From Acanthaster planci (Eukaryota > Echinodermata > Asteroidea > Valvatida > Acanthasteridae), in NCBI RefSeq assembly GCF_001949145.1, contig NW_019091429.1:243982-293423 (forward strand): a DNA stretch of 49,442 nt. Reading direction: 5' to 3'. The notes beneath the pieces are model-generated. The model saw nothing but the letters and a program-made list of their open reading frames with translations. It was not told the DNA's origin and did no database searches. The position numbers and the translations under genes were made by a program. Below, one piece after another: positions 10,947 through 20,931 of this stretch (position 1 is the stretch's first letter; the number at the start of each line of letters is the position of its first letter).

Positions 10947-11450
10947 TCAGCTCTGAACTTCACTTGGTCTGGACGAACTTTTCTTACAAGTGGCGCTCCA
11001 CAAACAACTCGCCCCCACAAGTTGATATGGTGCAGAAGTCAACAATATTTCAATAATATTCACACAAGAGTGACCCTTCACAAAACCATGCTGATCTGGA
11101 GAAAGCTTCATGTTGTCCTTAAGGTGGATTCTAATATTCTCAGCAATGAGTAACTCCCCAACCTTACAAAAAATGGAAGTCAAAGCAACGGGTCTGCAAT
11201 TAGAAATACAACTTGGATCGCCAGATTTAAGGACAGGGGTAATGTTTGCACATTTCTACGTACTGGAAAATGAACCGGATCTTAGAGACATATTAAAAAA
11301 GTTGCTGAGAACTGGGGAAATTGTGCCAACACATATTTTAAGTAGTTTAGGAGTGATTCCATCCGGACCAGGAGATTTGTTGTTAGATTTATTTCATTGG
11401 ATATTGCTTGGATTACAAGTCGCAGACTTGTTATCTCACCACTTTTGATC
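10947..11450 (-). mobile_element. Non-LTR retrotransposon reverse transcriptase fragment
   Basis: Read on the minus strand, the sequence encodes the N-terminal fingers region of a LINE reverse transcriptase: a segment like 'SPDGITPKLLK', then 'PVALTSIFCKVGELLI' and 'SPDQHGFVKGHSC'. These match conserved RT blocks 0 to 2 of CR1/Jockey-type non-LTR elements. One or two frameshifts separate the parts, and no catalytic aspartates (block A or C) are retained, so it is a 5'-and-3'-truncated relic in the host intron. Confidence 0.7.
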
Positions 11451-12607
11451 GTAGCAATAGCCCTACTCTTTGAATCTGCTTTCTACTTGCTTTATGGTCC
11501 ACACTTCGTGGCACAATATGTTCGAACCATCCTGTGATAAGGAAGATAAATGAAAGATCATACTGTACAATAATATTTCAGCGTCAAGATAGTTTAATGA
11601 ACAGTCATATGTAATTCAAGTTCTTATAGAAACAAACAAAATCAAAACAAAGTGCTATTTGCACAGTTGTGTAAAGTGGTAGTCCAGTAGCCCGGTGTTT
11701 TTCATGTAGAATGAATTTTTCACTTATTCAATTTTTTTTTCATATAACTTGCATTTCTATCATTTGAATATATTCTTACATAACTTTAAAACAAACAATT
11801 GATTAAATTGGCTGTAGTTAAATCTTACACTGAAATTTAAGCTCACTTAAGTTTTCAAACATAATTATTACAAGTAGATGCTGCCATTCTGTTTTCTTAA
11901 AACAAACGAAAGGGGGGTTACAATGTCAAGTATTATGAATCCAAAATTTAGGGGTTTTTTTGTTGACAATGTCACGTAATTTTAGCATCCGCTTTGGATT
12001 TGATATACTGCTCAAAATATTTTAAAAGCAACTGTGATAAATCAGACTACAGAAGGAGTAATTGGAAGTAGTAATTGGTCTTCTAATCCTAGAAAGACGT
12101 CCAGCAATAAACACCAGTGGGTCGAAAACCTCTGACCCTCTCAACGTCAGGCACATTTTAGGAAAAAATGTATGCTGACATGGCCCACATGCATATCTGG
12201 CTTCACGAGACACCATTTACAAGTCAACTTTCATACATTTAAAGCCTAAAATTGTGCTTAAAACTTACCTTGCTTAGGCACTGATACTTAGTAGAAAGGG
12301 ATAATGTATTTAATGCCTCTTGGTGAACGGCAGAATGAAGAAAAATCACGATTATTTTGGGTAAACCCGAGGCGCTCACCTGAACTTCGTGAATCTGCGG
12401 AGAACATGTATAGGGCAAAGGCCAAATGGCTTTGTTTCACTAATAGGGTAGCAAAGCAGAAATATCTACAAAAACCACAAGAGTGGGCCAGTTGGCCCGA
12501 TGGCCCACTTGCCCCTCCTTCCCCTACTGTACAATACTAGTGACGTCTATGACTGCACAGTGTATTCTGTACGTTGCTCTAATCATTTAATCATCTTCTG
12601 CTCTTAG
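11451..12607. other. Intron, AT-rich, no gene seen
   Basis: No supportable open frame or repeat structure. The stretch before 12608 is an ordinary intron end with a pyrimidine-rich acceptor (CTGCTCTTAG). Confidence 0.5.
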
Positions 12608-12698
12608 ATTGAATTCAGAAGAGAAAACAACACTGAAATCGGCTTTGTTGTCACCCGCAATGGATGGGAAAGAATTTCAGACGAGCAAGTGATAGCAG
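12608..12698 (+). CDS. Host gene exon D, VWD domain continuation
   Basis: Starts in phase 0 after CTCTTAG and ends in phase 1 before GGTACA. It reads 'IEFRRENNTEIGFVVTRNGW' and continues to '..ISDEQVIA', the beta-strand-rich middle of the VWD domain that follows exon C. Phase matches on both sides support it. Confidence 0.75.
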
Positions 12699-12995
12699 GT
12701 ACAGGTCACTTTTTGAACTTTCAAGAGTTGGCAGTATTTTCCCTTTGGAAATGCGGGTCACAGCTTCATTGGTTTATTTGTTTTTCTGCTGGGTTATTTC
12801 TGAGCATTCTTGGGATTTTTTCATAATTTGTTTTTTAAAATAAAATTAAATTCAGCAAGTGCAAACAGAAAAGTCACACAATTGTAATAAATGCTCCCGT
12901 TGTTCACACTGATTTGCACAAGATGGGTAATTAGCCTCATTAAATTCTGAAACTTGTAGAACATTGTATGGAAGTTTTAACCACTCGACCACCAA

Positions 12996-13392
12996 TTTTC
13001 TCGCAAGCTCTCGGACGAGAACTGAGTATACAGTGTTTATAAAAATATGAACGTCGGCTGGGTAAAGACAAAACCTGTAATTAAAATTAACATCTCCCCG
13101 ACACAAAGCACATCTTGAAATAGTTTGCGCTACCTGCTCCTATATCTGACTCAGACCGGCCAGTTGACCACAGCAAGCTTGGTGGTCGAGCAGTTAAGAC
13201 GTCTGCAACAGTAAGCAGGAGGCCGTGAGTTCGAGTCCCACCCCAGTATAAGCGTGTGAAGTTTTTTCGCAAGCTCTCGGACAAGCACTGTGCATTCTTC
13301 GTTTATAAAATAATACATACATGTATATACGTCGGGTAACGAAAGGGCGCGACCTGAAATTAACATCTCTCCGACGCAAAATACATCTTCAA
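12996..13392 (+). mobile_element. Composite tRNA-derived SINE with duplicated body
   Basis: Two related segments, about 12996-13120 and 13263-13392, share TCGCAAGCTCTCGGAC, a TTTATAAAA stretch, AACGTCGG/ATACGTCGG and AATTAACATCTCNCCGACNCAAA. Between them lies a tRNA-like unit (about 13171-13250) with a D-arm-like GGTGGTCGAGCAGTTAAG and a perfect B box GAGTTCGAGTCCC, resembling Ser or Leu tRNAs. The arrangement body / tRNA head / body is that of a head-to-tail SINE dimer. It lies in the intron after exon D. Confidence 0.6.
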
Positions 13393-13739
13393 AAAAATCA
13401 AGCTTCCTGCTATTTTAGCGGGTAGAGAGCGCCTTTCATGTTGGTTTCAGCTTTTTAACACCGTATTTTTAGGCGTATCAAACGACCACCGAGCCGTCTT
13501 GGGCCAAGTTGGTTGTTTGACTACATGAAGATGATATGGAAATGTGTACTATACTGAGAATTCTCGTTTAATGACAGGTTCTGGTATAGTCTTAGTCAAG
13601 ACGTTGTTATGTTGTTAATACGCAAGAGAGTAGTAGGTAGGACAGTTCCAGACCACCTTTCCTCCTTGGGTACCCACCAACCCCCCGCCCCAGCAGTTAA
13701 AAAAAGAAAAACTCCAAAACTCTACCAAACCAAAATACT

Positions 13740-13963
13740 ATGCCCACACCCCTGACCTTCGCCACCCAATTCGAATACGCCAAACTAGTCGCAGCTCACG
13801 CCGCCTGATTATCCATTCCACGACGGTGAAAGAAGACCTCATAGTCCAAGCAAAAAAAGACGTGCAGCGCCAAAGGCATCGCGTCTGCTGGGTAAGGGAG
13901 ACGAAGCAAGGTCCTCGATGTAATCGACCGCATCAGATATTTATTCCTGATTATTTGCTTTGA
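13740..13963 (+). pseudogene. Small basic protein, element 3 copy
   Basis: Starts 'MPTPLTFATQFEYAKLVAAH' and after a stop and frameshift continues in another frame with 'HRVCWVRETKQG' and 'IFIPDYLL'. The same order (F-x-YAKLVAAHA, basic middle, HRVC-x-VR, FIPD near the end) is found at 35411-35633. The protein would be about 70 residues, strongly basic in the middle. Its position next to the TIR and its charge would suit a DNA-binding role, but that is inference. Confidence 0.55.
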
Positions 13964-14016
13964 TTTTGGTGGTTAAAAATGAAAAATATCAAACTCACTA
14001 AAACCAAAAAATAGAG

Positions 14017-14586
14017 ATGCCAGACCAAAAACAAAACTCTAAGACCAACGTCAACTGTTACTTTTGCAAAAACACAATTCAGTCAGTTAACTTGACAGAC
14101 GCTTGCAATTCTAAACATTGTTTAGACTCTAATCGTATCGATCAATATAACGATTGTATAGAATGTAACTATTGCAATCTTGCAACGAATGCAAAACTTG
14201 TGAACATTGTGAAAACTGTGATGGTTGTTGCAAATGCATAAGCTGTGGCAATTGCAAAGATTGCATCCTTTGTCACCATTGCCACAGATGCGACAGTTGT
14301 TATTGTTGCACCAGTTGTGATAATTGCATCGAATGCGATAACTGTAACGATTGTAATTATTGCATCAACTGCGTTTTTAGTATTTATATACGACAGTAAC
14401 AGCGGATACGGTTGCTATTAAAGGATGACATTTAGAAATAAAGATGACTCTGACAATGAATCATACTTAGATGTAGAAGTAGAAAAACTAGGCTTAATAA
14501 TTGAATACGACGAAGATACAGAAATAGCTGTGATTCCTCCAGAATTTTTAGATGAATACCCAAATTTAATAGACGAAGTAGATTGA
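14017..14586 (+). pseudogene. Cys-ladder protein, element 3 copy
   Basis: ATG at 14017, then 'NSKTNVNCYFCKNTI' gives the N-terminal CxxC knuckle. After a frameshift near 14175 the frame opens into a ladder of about 24 cysteines ('CNECKTCEHCENCDGC', 'CDNCIECDNCNDCNYC'). A further frameshift around 14400 leads to the conserved C-terminal domain ('KLGLIIEYDEDTEIAVIPP') ending at 14586. The ladder residues between cysteines differ from element 1 (more Asn, Asp, Ser), while the Cys spacing is kept. That indicates the spacing, not the spacer residues, was under constraint before decay. Confidence 0.7.
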
Positions 14587-14640
14587 GTCATCTAACTCAT
14601 AACAAATGAAAAAAATCACATCTAATATAAAATCAGACTC

Positions 14641-15399
14641 ATGTCAAACTAAACTTATATCGTAACCGAAGACCACGAACGTCTCAATGCCAACAACAAA
14701 GACCCAAACGTTGTATACGGCCCCTTTTACCCAGACAGACTCGTGATAGCAGACCCCGTGGTAAAAAAGAGTGAAAAAATACACGACATTATTCACCCGT
14801 TTTTAATTACCACGACGACCGAGAAAAAAGTCTGTTGGTCATGATACCAAAAACAATCTGCTACGGCGTAAATCCAGTCTGTAAATTGGGTACCAAAGAA
14901 AAAGTCCCCAAAGTATCGTTGGACGACAAATCTGCAACCAACTACAACAGCCTAGGATTGATACACTCGACCACATAAACTTTGCGGCTTTAAAGGATAA
15001 AATGTTTCACATTCCACCAAATATGATTAACGCTTACAGAGCCAGTCGTGATATACATGACTTGGAAAAAAGTCGAATAAGAGGTTAAACCAGCCCTACA
15101 CGGACAAGAAACGCATGTACGTCAAATTACATACCGCAACCTCGCCGTTTGACCATCATAAAAATCAAATATTGCAAGATTAACTTGACAAATATATTGC
15201 TAAACGCTACGTCGAGATTTCGTTGATTTGTCCCAATGACGTTTATTACGGCACACATGGATCTTTGTCTTGCGGTAACAGCGTTAGATATAAAGTCAAA
15301 AAAAGCCATGTTAAAATTAGAAAAAAGGACGTAATTTAAGATAAAACGGCATTGCAATCGTTACTAGAATTTGACAGTGATGACAGCAACAAAGAGTAA
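14641..15399 (+). pseudogene. YIVSD partner protein, element 3 copy
   Basis: Starts at ATG 14641 with an immediate nonsense codon, then 'TYIVTEDHERLNANN' and 'YGPFYPDRLVI'. Multiple frameshifts and stops follow. Recognisable pieces include 'RMYVKLHTATSPFDHH', 'ICPNDVYYGTHGSLSCG' and an acidic end ('FDSDDSNKE'). It is the most complete copy at its C-terminus together with element 1, and shows that the protein ends in an acidic tail. Confidence 0.65.
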
Positions 15400-15917
15400 T
15401 TAACAGATATTAAAGATTTGATTGTAGGCTCATGTTTATAAGCCCCATTGTCCTTGGGATATCACAGGGGCGGGTCCGGGATTTTTTTCTAATAGAAGTC
15501 AGGTATATTTTTTGTGTCATTTTTGCGGACGAGCGGAAATGAGGATGAAACATTGTCATGACATACCTTGTTTGCAATAGTATTTGTGCGCTGACTTTAG
15601 TTATTTTTCATTATTTTCTCTTTTCTTTTACCTTTTTGTCTCAGAGGTGGGGGAACTCCCACCCCTGGATCTGTTACTCTATCAGCTTTTAAAATTAAAG
15701 TATTGTCCAAATAACGTTACCAAGTTGAGGAGTCAGGGGATAGAAGTAGAATCTGTGGAGAAAATTAAACAATTAAGGATTTTCCGCGGCATATTTGACA
15801 AATGCCAAACGTTCAGTATAAACATGAGCTCTTTCCGTAAGATTTGTGGGATATCCAGCAACACGAAAAACTCATCGAAACTAATTGAATTATTTCTTTC
15901 AACTTTTTTCTGATTAG
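15400..15917. other. Intron remainder after element 3
   Basis: It contains a G-rich repeat-like segment (about 15467-15490, CAGGGGCGGGTCCGGGATTT) and a small inverted sequence near 15647 (AGGTGGGGGAACTCCCACCC). A 109-codon frame (15584-15913) ends just before exon E and has no recognisable motif. It is not taken as coding. Confidence 0.45.
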
Positions 15918-16088
15918 GCTTTATGACTGATTCTTGTCTGGTGAAGAACGTTACCGCTACAGTCGTTAGATTCAGTTGCCCAGATGGATTAAGCATTGAT
16001 ATAGCTTTCGAGCCTGGAGATGTGAGATGCAGTTTATTCATTCAGCTGAGGGACCGAGACATCAATTCGCATTTTGTTGGACTTCTAG
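15918..16088 (+). CDS. Host gene exon E, VWD domain continuation
   Basis: Bounded by CTGATTAG and GGTACG, phase 1 to phase 1. It reads 'GFMTDSCLVKNVTATVVRF' (first Gly split with exon D) and later 'IDIAFEPGDVRCSLFIQL' and 'HFVGLLG'. The 'G-L-L-G' end followed by an exon boundary corresponds to the conserved 'GLLG' core of VWD domains. Confidence 0.85.
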
Positions 16089-16985
16089 GTACGATATGTC
16101 AAATCTGCAGACCTAGGGTTTATTATTCTTAAGTTTAAGGGATTATGGACTTTGGAATACCGTCAAAAACAGCTCACGAACGAATTCAATCAAAGAAGTG
16201 ACCGAAACTACACTTTATAAGTAACAGAACAGTTAATAGATATAGTTGCGACATGATGAGTGTCTAAATAATGCTGGAGCCAAAATGGTGGATTATGCAC
16301 CACTGCACATGGACAATTAGCATACATTAGCTGCATGATAGACATCTTAACGGCCATATTTGTTCCAAAGTGTAAACGTAGCGCTACGCTCTTTATATTC
16401 AGATCTGGTAAAGTAGGCTAAGAGATATGTTTTAGGAATTGGAGTTTCCAACTGAAGTTTCTTTATTTTTCTGCACTTTTATTCATTGTTTCTTGGACGA
16501 TAAGGGTGTTTGTGTGGCGATGACACATCTTCAAGAAACCTTGAAAGCGAGTGAAAAGGTCATGAAATAAAAATAGCTTAGTGTGAAAGTGTGGTGTATC
16601 TTAATGACATAGGCCCTACTTTGTTATCGAAGAAAAATTGTGTGAATTATTTTAGCTAGAATAGGCCAGTGATTTTTTGGATAGGATCAAGTGAAAGTAC
16701 TCGGAGAACTTAGCTCGCTTAAGAAACCCTTCCTCTAGGATTTGACCTCACTACTATCTGATTAATCAAAGACGGATCAGTGACCATTTGACAACACTCA
16801 TTGATCTTGCCTGACAACCTATGTCCAGGTTACAACGCGACATCAACTAGGGGTTAATTATGGTCGCTGATTATGGCATTGGAGGAATTTATTGTTGAAG
16901 TGACCCTAATAACAGTTTTTTATTAGAACTGACCAACCTGTATTATCTGGCAGCCATTTTTTCCCAATTAATATATCTTTTACAG
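16089..16985. other. Intron, no feature seen
   Basis: No open frame with a recognisable motif and no obvious repeat apart from AT-rich tracts. Confidence 0.5.
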
Positions 16986-17087
16986 GCGAAAACTTTTACA
17001 AAGGCCTGGGTGGAACTGAAAAGCAAATGGGATCGGGAACAAATGGACAACTACAAGACCGCGACTACTTCGAGTTTGGACAGTCAT
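16986..17087 (+). CDS. Host gene exon F, VWD C-terminal region
   Basis: Bounded by TTTACAG and TGTAAT (donor GTAATT is weaker than usual), phase 1 to phase 1. After the VWD 'GLLG' core it reads 'GENFYKGLGGTEKQMG' and ends 'YFEFGQS' plus one base. An acidic/aromatic 'FGQSW' is typical of the end of VWD domains in this family, and the split codon resolves to Trp with exon G. Confidence 0.82.
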
Positions 17088-17397
17088 GTAATTTGTTCTT
17101 AATCTGTGTTTTATTATTGTTACCCTTGCTCGTCTCAGAAATTTAATTTTCCTTACGTCGGGTCCCATCAACCTGGCAGTTGTCACTTCACAAGTCAATC
17201 ACTAAAACGCCACTAACAAGCCTGAAGGTTTGAAATAAGACTGTTAATTTGCAGATTCCATCCTGAAAACAAAAAAGGTTAAACAGATAAAACTAAAACC
17301 TGAAACGCTAACAGATTTTAGTTTTTGTAAAGTTTTCAGTAATTCTTGAAAGATGGAAATCCTCTCTAAAGGACGAAACCGTCTGTCATTCTCTCAG

Positions 17398-17652
17398 GGC
17401 AGTTACCCGTTGCGGTGTTTAGTTATGGAGTTGATGAGACCTTCGATACAATGAACCGACCAGTATCTTCCTCTCCGCCAGAAGATGAGGAACCGCGACG
17501 GGTCGTGCAGCTTCGGAGAGATACCGTTGATAAAAGCATGTGTGGCAATTCCATAGTCGCCACATTTGACTGCGTGGCCGCCAACAATAATTTCACTGGC
17601 GTTCCTGTCAAAAATAAAAACGAAGAGAATTTCCGTATGCAGAGAGAATTAG
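17398..17652 (+). CDS. Host gene exon G, linker after VWD
   Basis: Bounded by CTCTCAG and GGTAGG, phase 1 to phase 1. It reads 'WQLPVAVFSYGVDETFD' (first residue split), then a Pro/Glu/Ser-rich hinge ('SSSPPEDEEPRR') and a segment with two cysteines ('MCGNSIVATFDCVAA'). The two Cys probably form the continuation of the extracellular fold found after VWD in mucin-4-like proteins. The following intron is about 19.9 kb. Confidence 0.8.
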
Positions 17653-18700
17653 GTAGGTATCAGACTCGTTGAAATATCTTCTTTTGTTCGTATATCCTTT
17701 CTGAGCATTCTAAATATCTTTGCTAAGATCCTGTAATTTTTTTCTTCTTCTGTTTTCGGCCATGACTTCCGTTGTTCAATGTCATGGGCATTAAGGAACC
17801 ATTGAGATACTGCTCAGCTTCGTGGCTATTTTCATCTTTTCCCCTTATTACTATCCGAAACCTGTACTGCGCCTCCAAGAGTTTGCAACTTGCGCTTAAA
17901 CGTTCATGGGTCGACAGATTCCGCGCATTGTGATTGGCCAACGTGTTGCAAACTCTTGGAGACGCACTATTGTGAAACGGCCATGTACTCCAAGAAAGAA
18001 CATGGAAGCAGAATGTTCTTTGGTGTGAACTCGTGCACACACTGTCGGTAGAATGAAATATCTCACGGTGAATGTGATATGCGGTTCTGGGCCAACAAAC
18101 GGACAGTATCCAAGACAGAAGTATGTCAATGGGAAACACATTCAGGCCTTTTTGAAGATTTAAAATGCTTAATTAAGAAATCTGCAGTTTCCTTTCAATT
18201 ATGGTTGAATTCAGGTTTCCTATATTTTGATACACCCTGTACAAAACATATATGGGTCTATACATAACGGATTATGTTGCCAGCACTAACGGCGGATGGT
18301 ATTTTTGGCATATTCCAATTGTTTTTTGAAGAAGAGGAAGAAGTAAACTGAAGCTTATCTGTCTGGATGCCAACAGAACAGCGGACCTCTTTAGTCAATT
18401 AGAATAATTAATCTACTTCACAAACCTGAAGGTTTAAACCAATCAGGCATATACTTCAAGAGATACAGTGCGTGAAGGGTTACAGAAAATGAAAACATTT
18501 AGTTCACGTGAAGTATTTCAAAATAACAATAAATACGTAATCATTCAAAAAACATCATAAATTTAATGTTTACCCTATTTATTGTGAACCCAAAATGAAT
18601 AAAAAGATCCTGCGTTTCCCCGCCCACAAAACATCCCCCTTTTGGCCGTTCGCGCTCCCAGGCTGATTGGATGATGTCATCGCCAGAACGATACATGTGC
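17653..18700. other. Start of the 19.9-kb intron with an inverted repeat
   Basis: A perfect 17-bp inverted pair CTCCAAGAGTTTGCAAC at 17873-17889 and 17945-17961 lies within a segment (about 17720-18140) whose minus strand is open for 138 codons without a known domain. It looks like an interspersed non-coding repeat. Nothing else is supportable. Confidence 0.45.
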
Positions 18701-18772
18701 TGTGTACATATATGTAGCGCACAGGACATGCAGTATCGCGCGCTTCAATAGACCACATTATGTTTCATGTAC

Positions 18773-18888
18773 ATGTAGCTTGGCCCACAGGCAAAAACTG
18801 TCTTAGTTCAAGGTAGAAATTAAAAGACACAGTCCTACCCTGTATTTCTTGAACTGAAACAGGGTTTTGCCCGTGGGCCAAGCTACAT
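18773..18888. mobile_element. Fold-back (hairpin) element
   Basis: Two arms of about 40 bp (starting ATGTAGCTTGGCCCAC on each side reading inward, and including GTTCAAG at their inner ends) flank a loop of about 36 bp. Transcribed or single-stranded it would form a long stem. It interrupts the left TIR of the RecQ-carrying element, so it was inserted after that element's TIRs existed. Confidence 0.7.
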
Positions 18889-19034
18889 CAAACATAGCCT
18901 TTCGTCAAGGCCTTTGCGGTTGTGTTTATGTGTAACTACAAAGCGGCTGGACCGGAGACCACATGCACGATGGCGCAGCCACGAGGCCTTTTCAAACTTG
19001 TCAGGAATTTTTTATGTTTTTTTTTTATGTTTTC

Positions 19035-19064
19035 GATTTTTGCTACCCCGGGGTAGCAAAAATC
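19035..19064. repeat. Perfect 30-bp palindrome
   Basis: GATTTTTGCTACCCC is followed immediately by its exact reverse complement, with no spacer. It lies inside the RecQ-carrying element, upstream of the helicase fragment. Confidence 0.85.
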
Positions 19065-19131
19065 CCAACCAATCGTAAGCGAGAGAGTCAGCACACATTA
19101 ATCTATTTTGCAAATTGAAAGTATTCGAAAG

Positions 19132-19545
19132 ATGGCGAGCGTGTCAAGTGTTTCGGTGGCTGTGAGTGCAGGTCAGATGTCTGAGCAGTATTTGGACAGT
19201 TCTTTAGAATTTGCTGCTGTTAAACCTCACCCTGCCGAGTTTAAACCGTTGTAGTGTTAGGCTATTGAAGAATCTGTACGCGGGCGTAACGTTTTCGTCT
19301 TTACAAACGGGATATTGGTAAGAGCTCCTTATTTCAAGCACTGCCGTTTTTACATTGACCATTCGGCCCTGATGAACTGCTACTTGCTAGCGTTACTCCA
19401 ACGTCAGCAACATCCCCCACCAACAAGAATCATAGTTGTCATCTCACCGCTTATTGCCCTCGTGAAAAACCAGATGGAAACATTGCGTAAGCTTTGGAGT
19501 GAAAAACCAGATGGAAACATTGCGTAAGCTTTGGAGTTGATGCCG
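19132..19545 (+). pseudogene. RecQ-like helicase N-terminal fragment
   Basis: From an ATG at 19132, with stops at 19252 and 19258, the sequence covers the start of a superfamily 2 RecQ-type helicase: a Q-motif-like region leading to 'RGRNVFVFTN' (where motif I, GKS/T, should be and is lost) and motif Ia 'VVISPLIALVKNQ'. A 37-bp tandem duplication (19462-19498 and 19499-19535) repeats the coding segment after motif Ia and shifts the frame. No DEAH box or later motifs remain, so no helicase activity is possible. Confidence 0.65.
19462..19535 (+). repeat. 37-bp tandem duplication
   Basis: Two identical copies of a unit starting GTGAAAAACCAGATGG and ending CTTTGGA, inside the helicase relic. The unit length is not a multiple of three, so it breaks the frame. 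Confidence 0.9.
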
Positions 19546-19860
19546 TTTATTTCGGGGACTCATCAGCCTCAACTATTTACATAAAATTTATGAATAATGC
19601 ATATCATAAATCTTATGAATAATTCACCACAAAAACCTCAAAATCAAGGTGGAAAAGGCCTCGTGGCTGAGCCACTTGCCTGGTCTCCTCTCCAGTCGAT
19701 TTGCAGTTACACACACACACAGCTACGAAGGCCTTGACGAAAGGCTACAACAAACACAAGGTGGTCTATTGCAAGCCTGCGATACTGCATGTACTGTGCG
19801 CCATGTACAGTACATAATACAAATTGATCTCCATAATTGAGTACGTATGGGGAACTCCCC

Positions 19861-20036
19861 GTGCACCCCCCCAATTTAACGACATCAATATTTTCAGGGG
19901 CATTTTAAGGTCCTGTAACACATTTTAGATGTTAACATTGGAAAAAAACCCGATGCTCTGAGGATATCCAAGATGGCGGCCAAAATGGCCGGCAAATATG
20001 GTCCACAATGGGAAAAGGCATTATATCAGTTAAGTT
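19861..20036 (+). repeat. Left TIR of the outer transposon
   Basis: Inverted partner of 36127-36281, with an insert of roughly 20 bp relative to the right arm around 19970-19995 (AAGATGGCGGCCAAAATGGC). Confidence 0.75.
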
Positions 20037-20832
20037 ACACACAAAAATCTAAACTGATAAACTGATATAAACTGATATTTGGTGATCGCTCTTTGTCATT
20101 ATGCTTTGCATTCAAGATAGAGGCTGTAAGGATCACCAATATGGACGCCAAAATTGGCAAAAGGTAAATCCATAAATTTCAGCCATATGTGGTAAATTGT
20201 ACATTTAACACATTAAATAATTTGATGCATGTTTTCAATCCTTATTCATTTGTTTTTTAGCATCCTTTGTTTTCCTACCATTGATCACATTGAAAATGGC
20301 TTCAAGAACGGCTCCTAAGTGGCAGATTTGAAATAAAGCAGTGTCTTTTCGTTTCGGCCCAGGATGTACCTCATAAGTGATTGGGAAATGCTTGTGAATG
20401 ATGACATAATTCTGACAAGTTTCAAATGAAAACTGTGGTCCAATTAAACAGTTGTTAATCAAAAATAAATAAAGAGAAATTTACATTACCGCTAATGGGT
20501 CATTTGGGAGACAAACCAATAAGAACGTGCCCAAAATTTTTCAACTTTACTGTCCCATAATTCAATATTCCTTCATCTGATCTGAACCAAAATTGTATGT
20601 TTTCATTTTAGACCCTAATCTATCATCTCTCAAAATTTGGACGATAAAACTTGTCTCCCCAAAGCCAATGTCTCCCTAATGCTGAAAAATCTACCACAAA
20701 ATGTCTCTAAAATGACCTATTTGTCAATATTATGAACAGTACATGTAAATAGAATAACTTTGAAAATTCACTTAGTGGGATAAAACAAAATTGAAATTTA
20801 AAAACATTTTGATTTAAGGTATTCCCACTGCT
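20037..20832. other. Interior of outer transposon, no gene recognised
   Basis: It contains a short repetitive run (AACTGATAAACTGATATAAACTGATAT near 20055-20080). A 75-codon minus frame (20235-20462) has no stop-free extension and no motif I recognise; it could be an eroded transposon protein. Confidence 0.4.
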
Positions 20833-20931
20833 ATGACAAAAGTTAAGCGGACAAAATGTCTAAAGGCCAGCCGTTTTACACCACCATCTTCACCAATCTC
20901 TGGTTCAAACATCATCTACAGACAGCAACAA
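20833..20931 (+). pseudogene. 5' half of a small ORF of the outer transposon, split by the Polinton-like element
   Basis: ATG at 20833 followed by 33 codons ('MTKVKRTKCLKASRFTPPSS' then Ser/Gln-rich) ending exactly at the element boundary. The continuation lies at 35913-36032. If the 15-kb element and one AACAA copy are removed, the frame joins at a codon boundary to give 72 residues. The product is basic then Ser/Pro-rich and not recognised. The frame continuity is suggestive, but the ORF is short enough that chance is possible. Confidence 0.4.

Larger units (their letters stand above)
13629..15399 (+). mobile_element. One-ended Polinton-like copy (element 3)
   Basis: It begins with AGTAGTAGGTAGGACAGTTC at 13629, sharing the AGTAGTAGG terminus and GGACAGTTC with element 1. 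Genes follow on the + strand in the same order as beside the right TIRs of elements 1 and 2: small basic protein (13740), Cys-ladder protein (14017), YIVSD protein (14641). No matching inverted terminus is found before host exon E at 15918, so the far end has been lost. AAGAG (13624-13628) would be the left target duplicate but has no partner. It lies in the intron between exons D and E. Confidence 0.7.
18701..19816 (+). mobile_element. TIR element carrying a RecQ-like helicase fragment
   Basis: Sequence around 18701-18990 (split by a fold-back insert at 18773-18888) is the inverted partner of about 19640-19816. Shared blocks are GACATGCAGTATCGC / GCGATACTGCATGT, AATAGACCAC / GTGGTCTATT, CCTTTCGTCAAGGCCTT / AAGGCCTTGACGAAAGG and CCACGAGGCCTTTTC / GAAAAGGCCTCGTGG. 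Between the arms, on the + strand, is a decayed helicase N-terminus. The arms and the cargo together suggest a DNA transposon copy in which only part of the gene remains. Confidence 0.6.

Noticed and set aside
11110-11448. 112-codon plus-strand frame
   Set aside because: Antisense of the LINE reverse transcriptase fragment, whose conserved blocks are on the minus strand.
13171-13250. Possible Ser/Leu tRNA gene
   Set aside because: D-arm and T-arm-like boxes are present, but flanking repeats on both sides and poor acceptor pairing point to a SINE head.
15584-15913. 109-codon plus-strand frame ending just before host exon E
   Set aside because: It starts inside intron sequence, has no recognisable domain and would be in conflict with the good phase match between exons D and E.
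17723-18139. 138-codon minus-strand frame
   Set aside because: No start context, no domain, and it spans a perfect inverted repeat; more likely a non-coding interspersed repeat.
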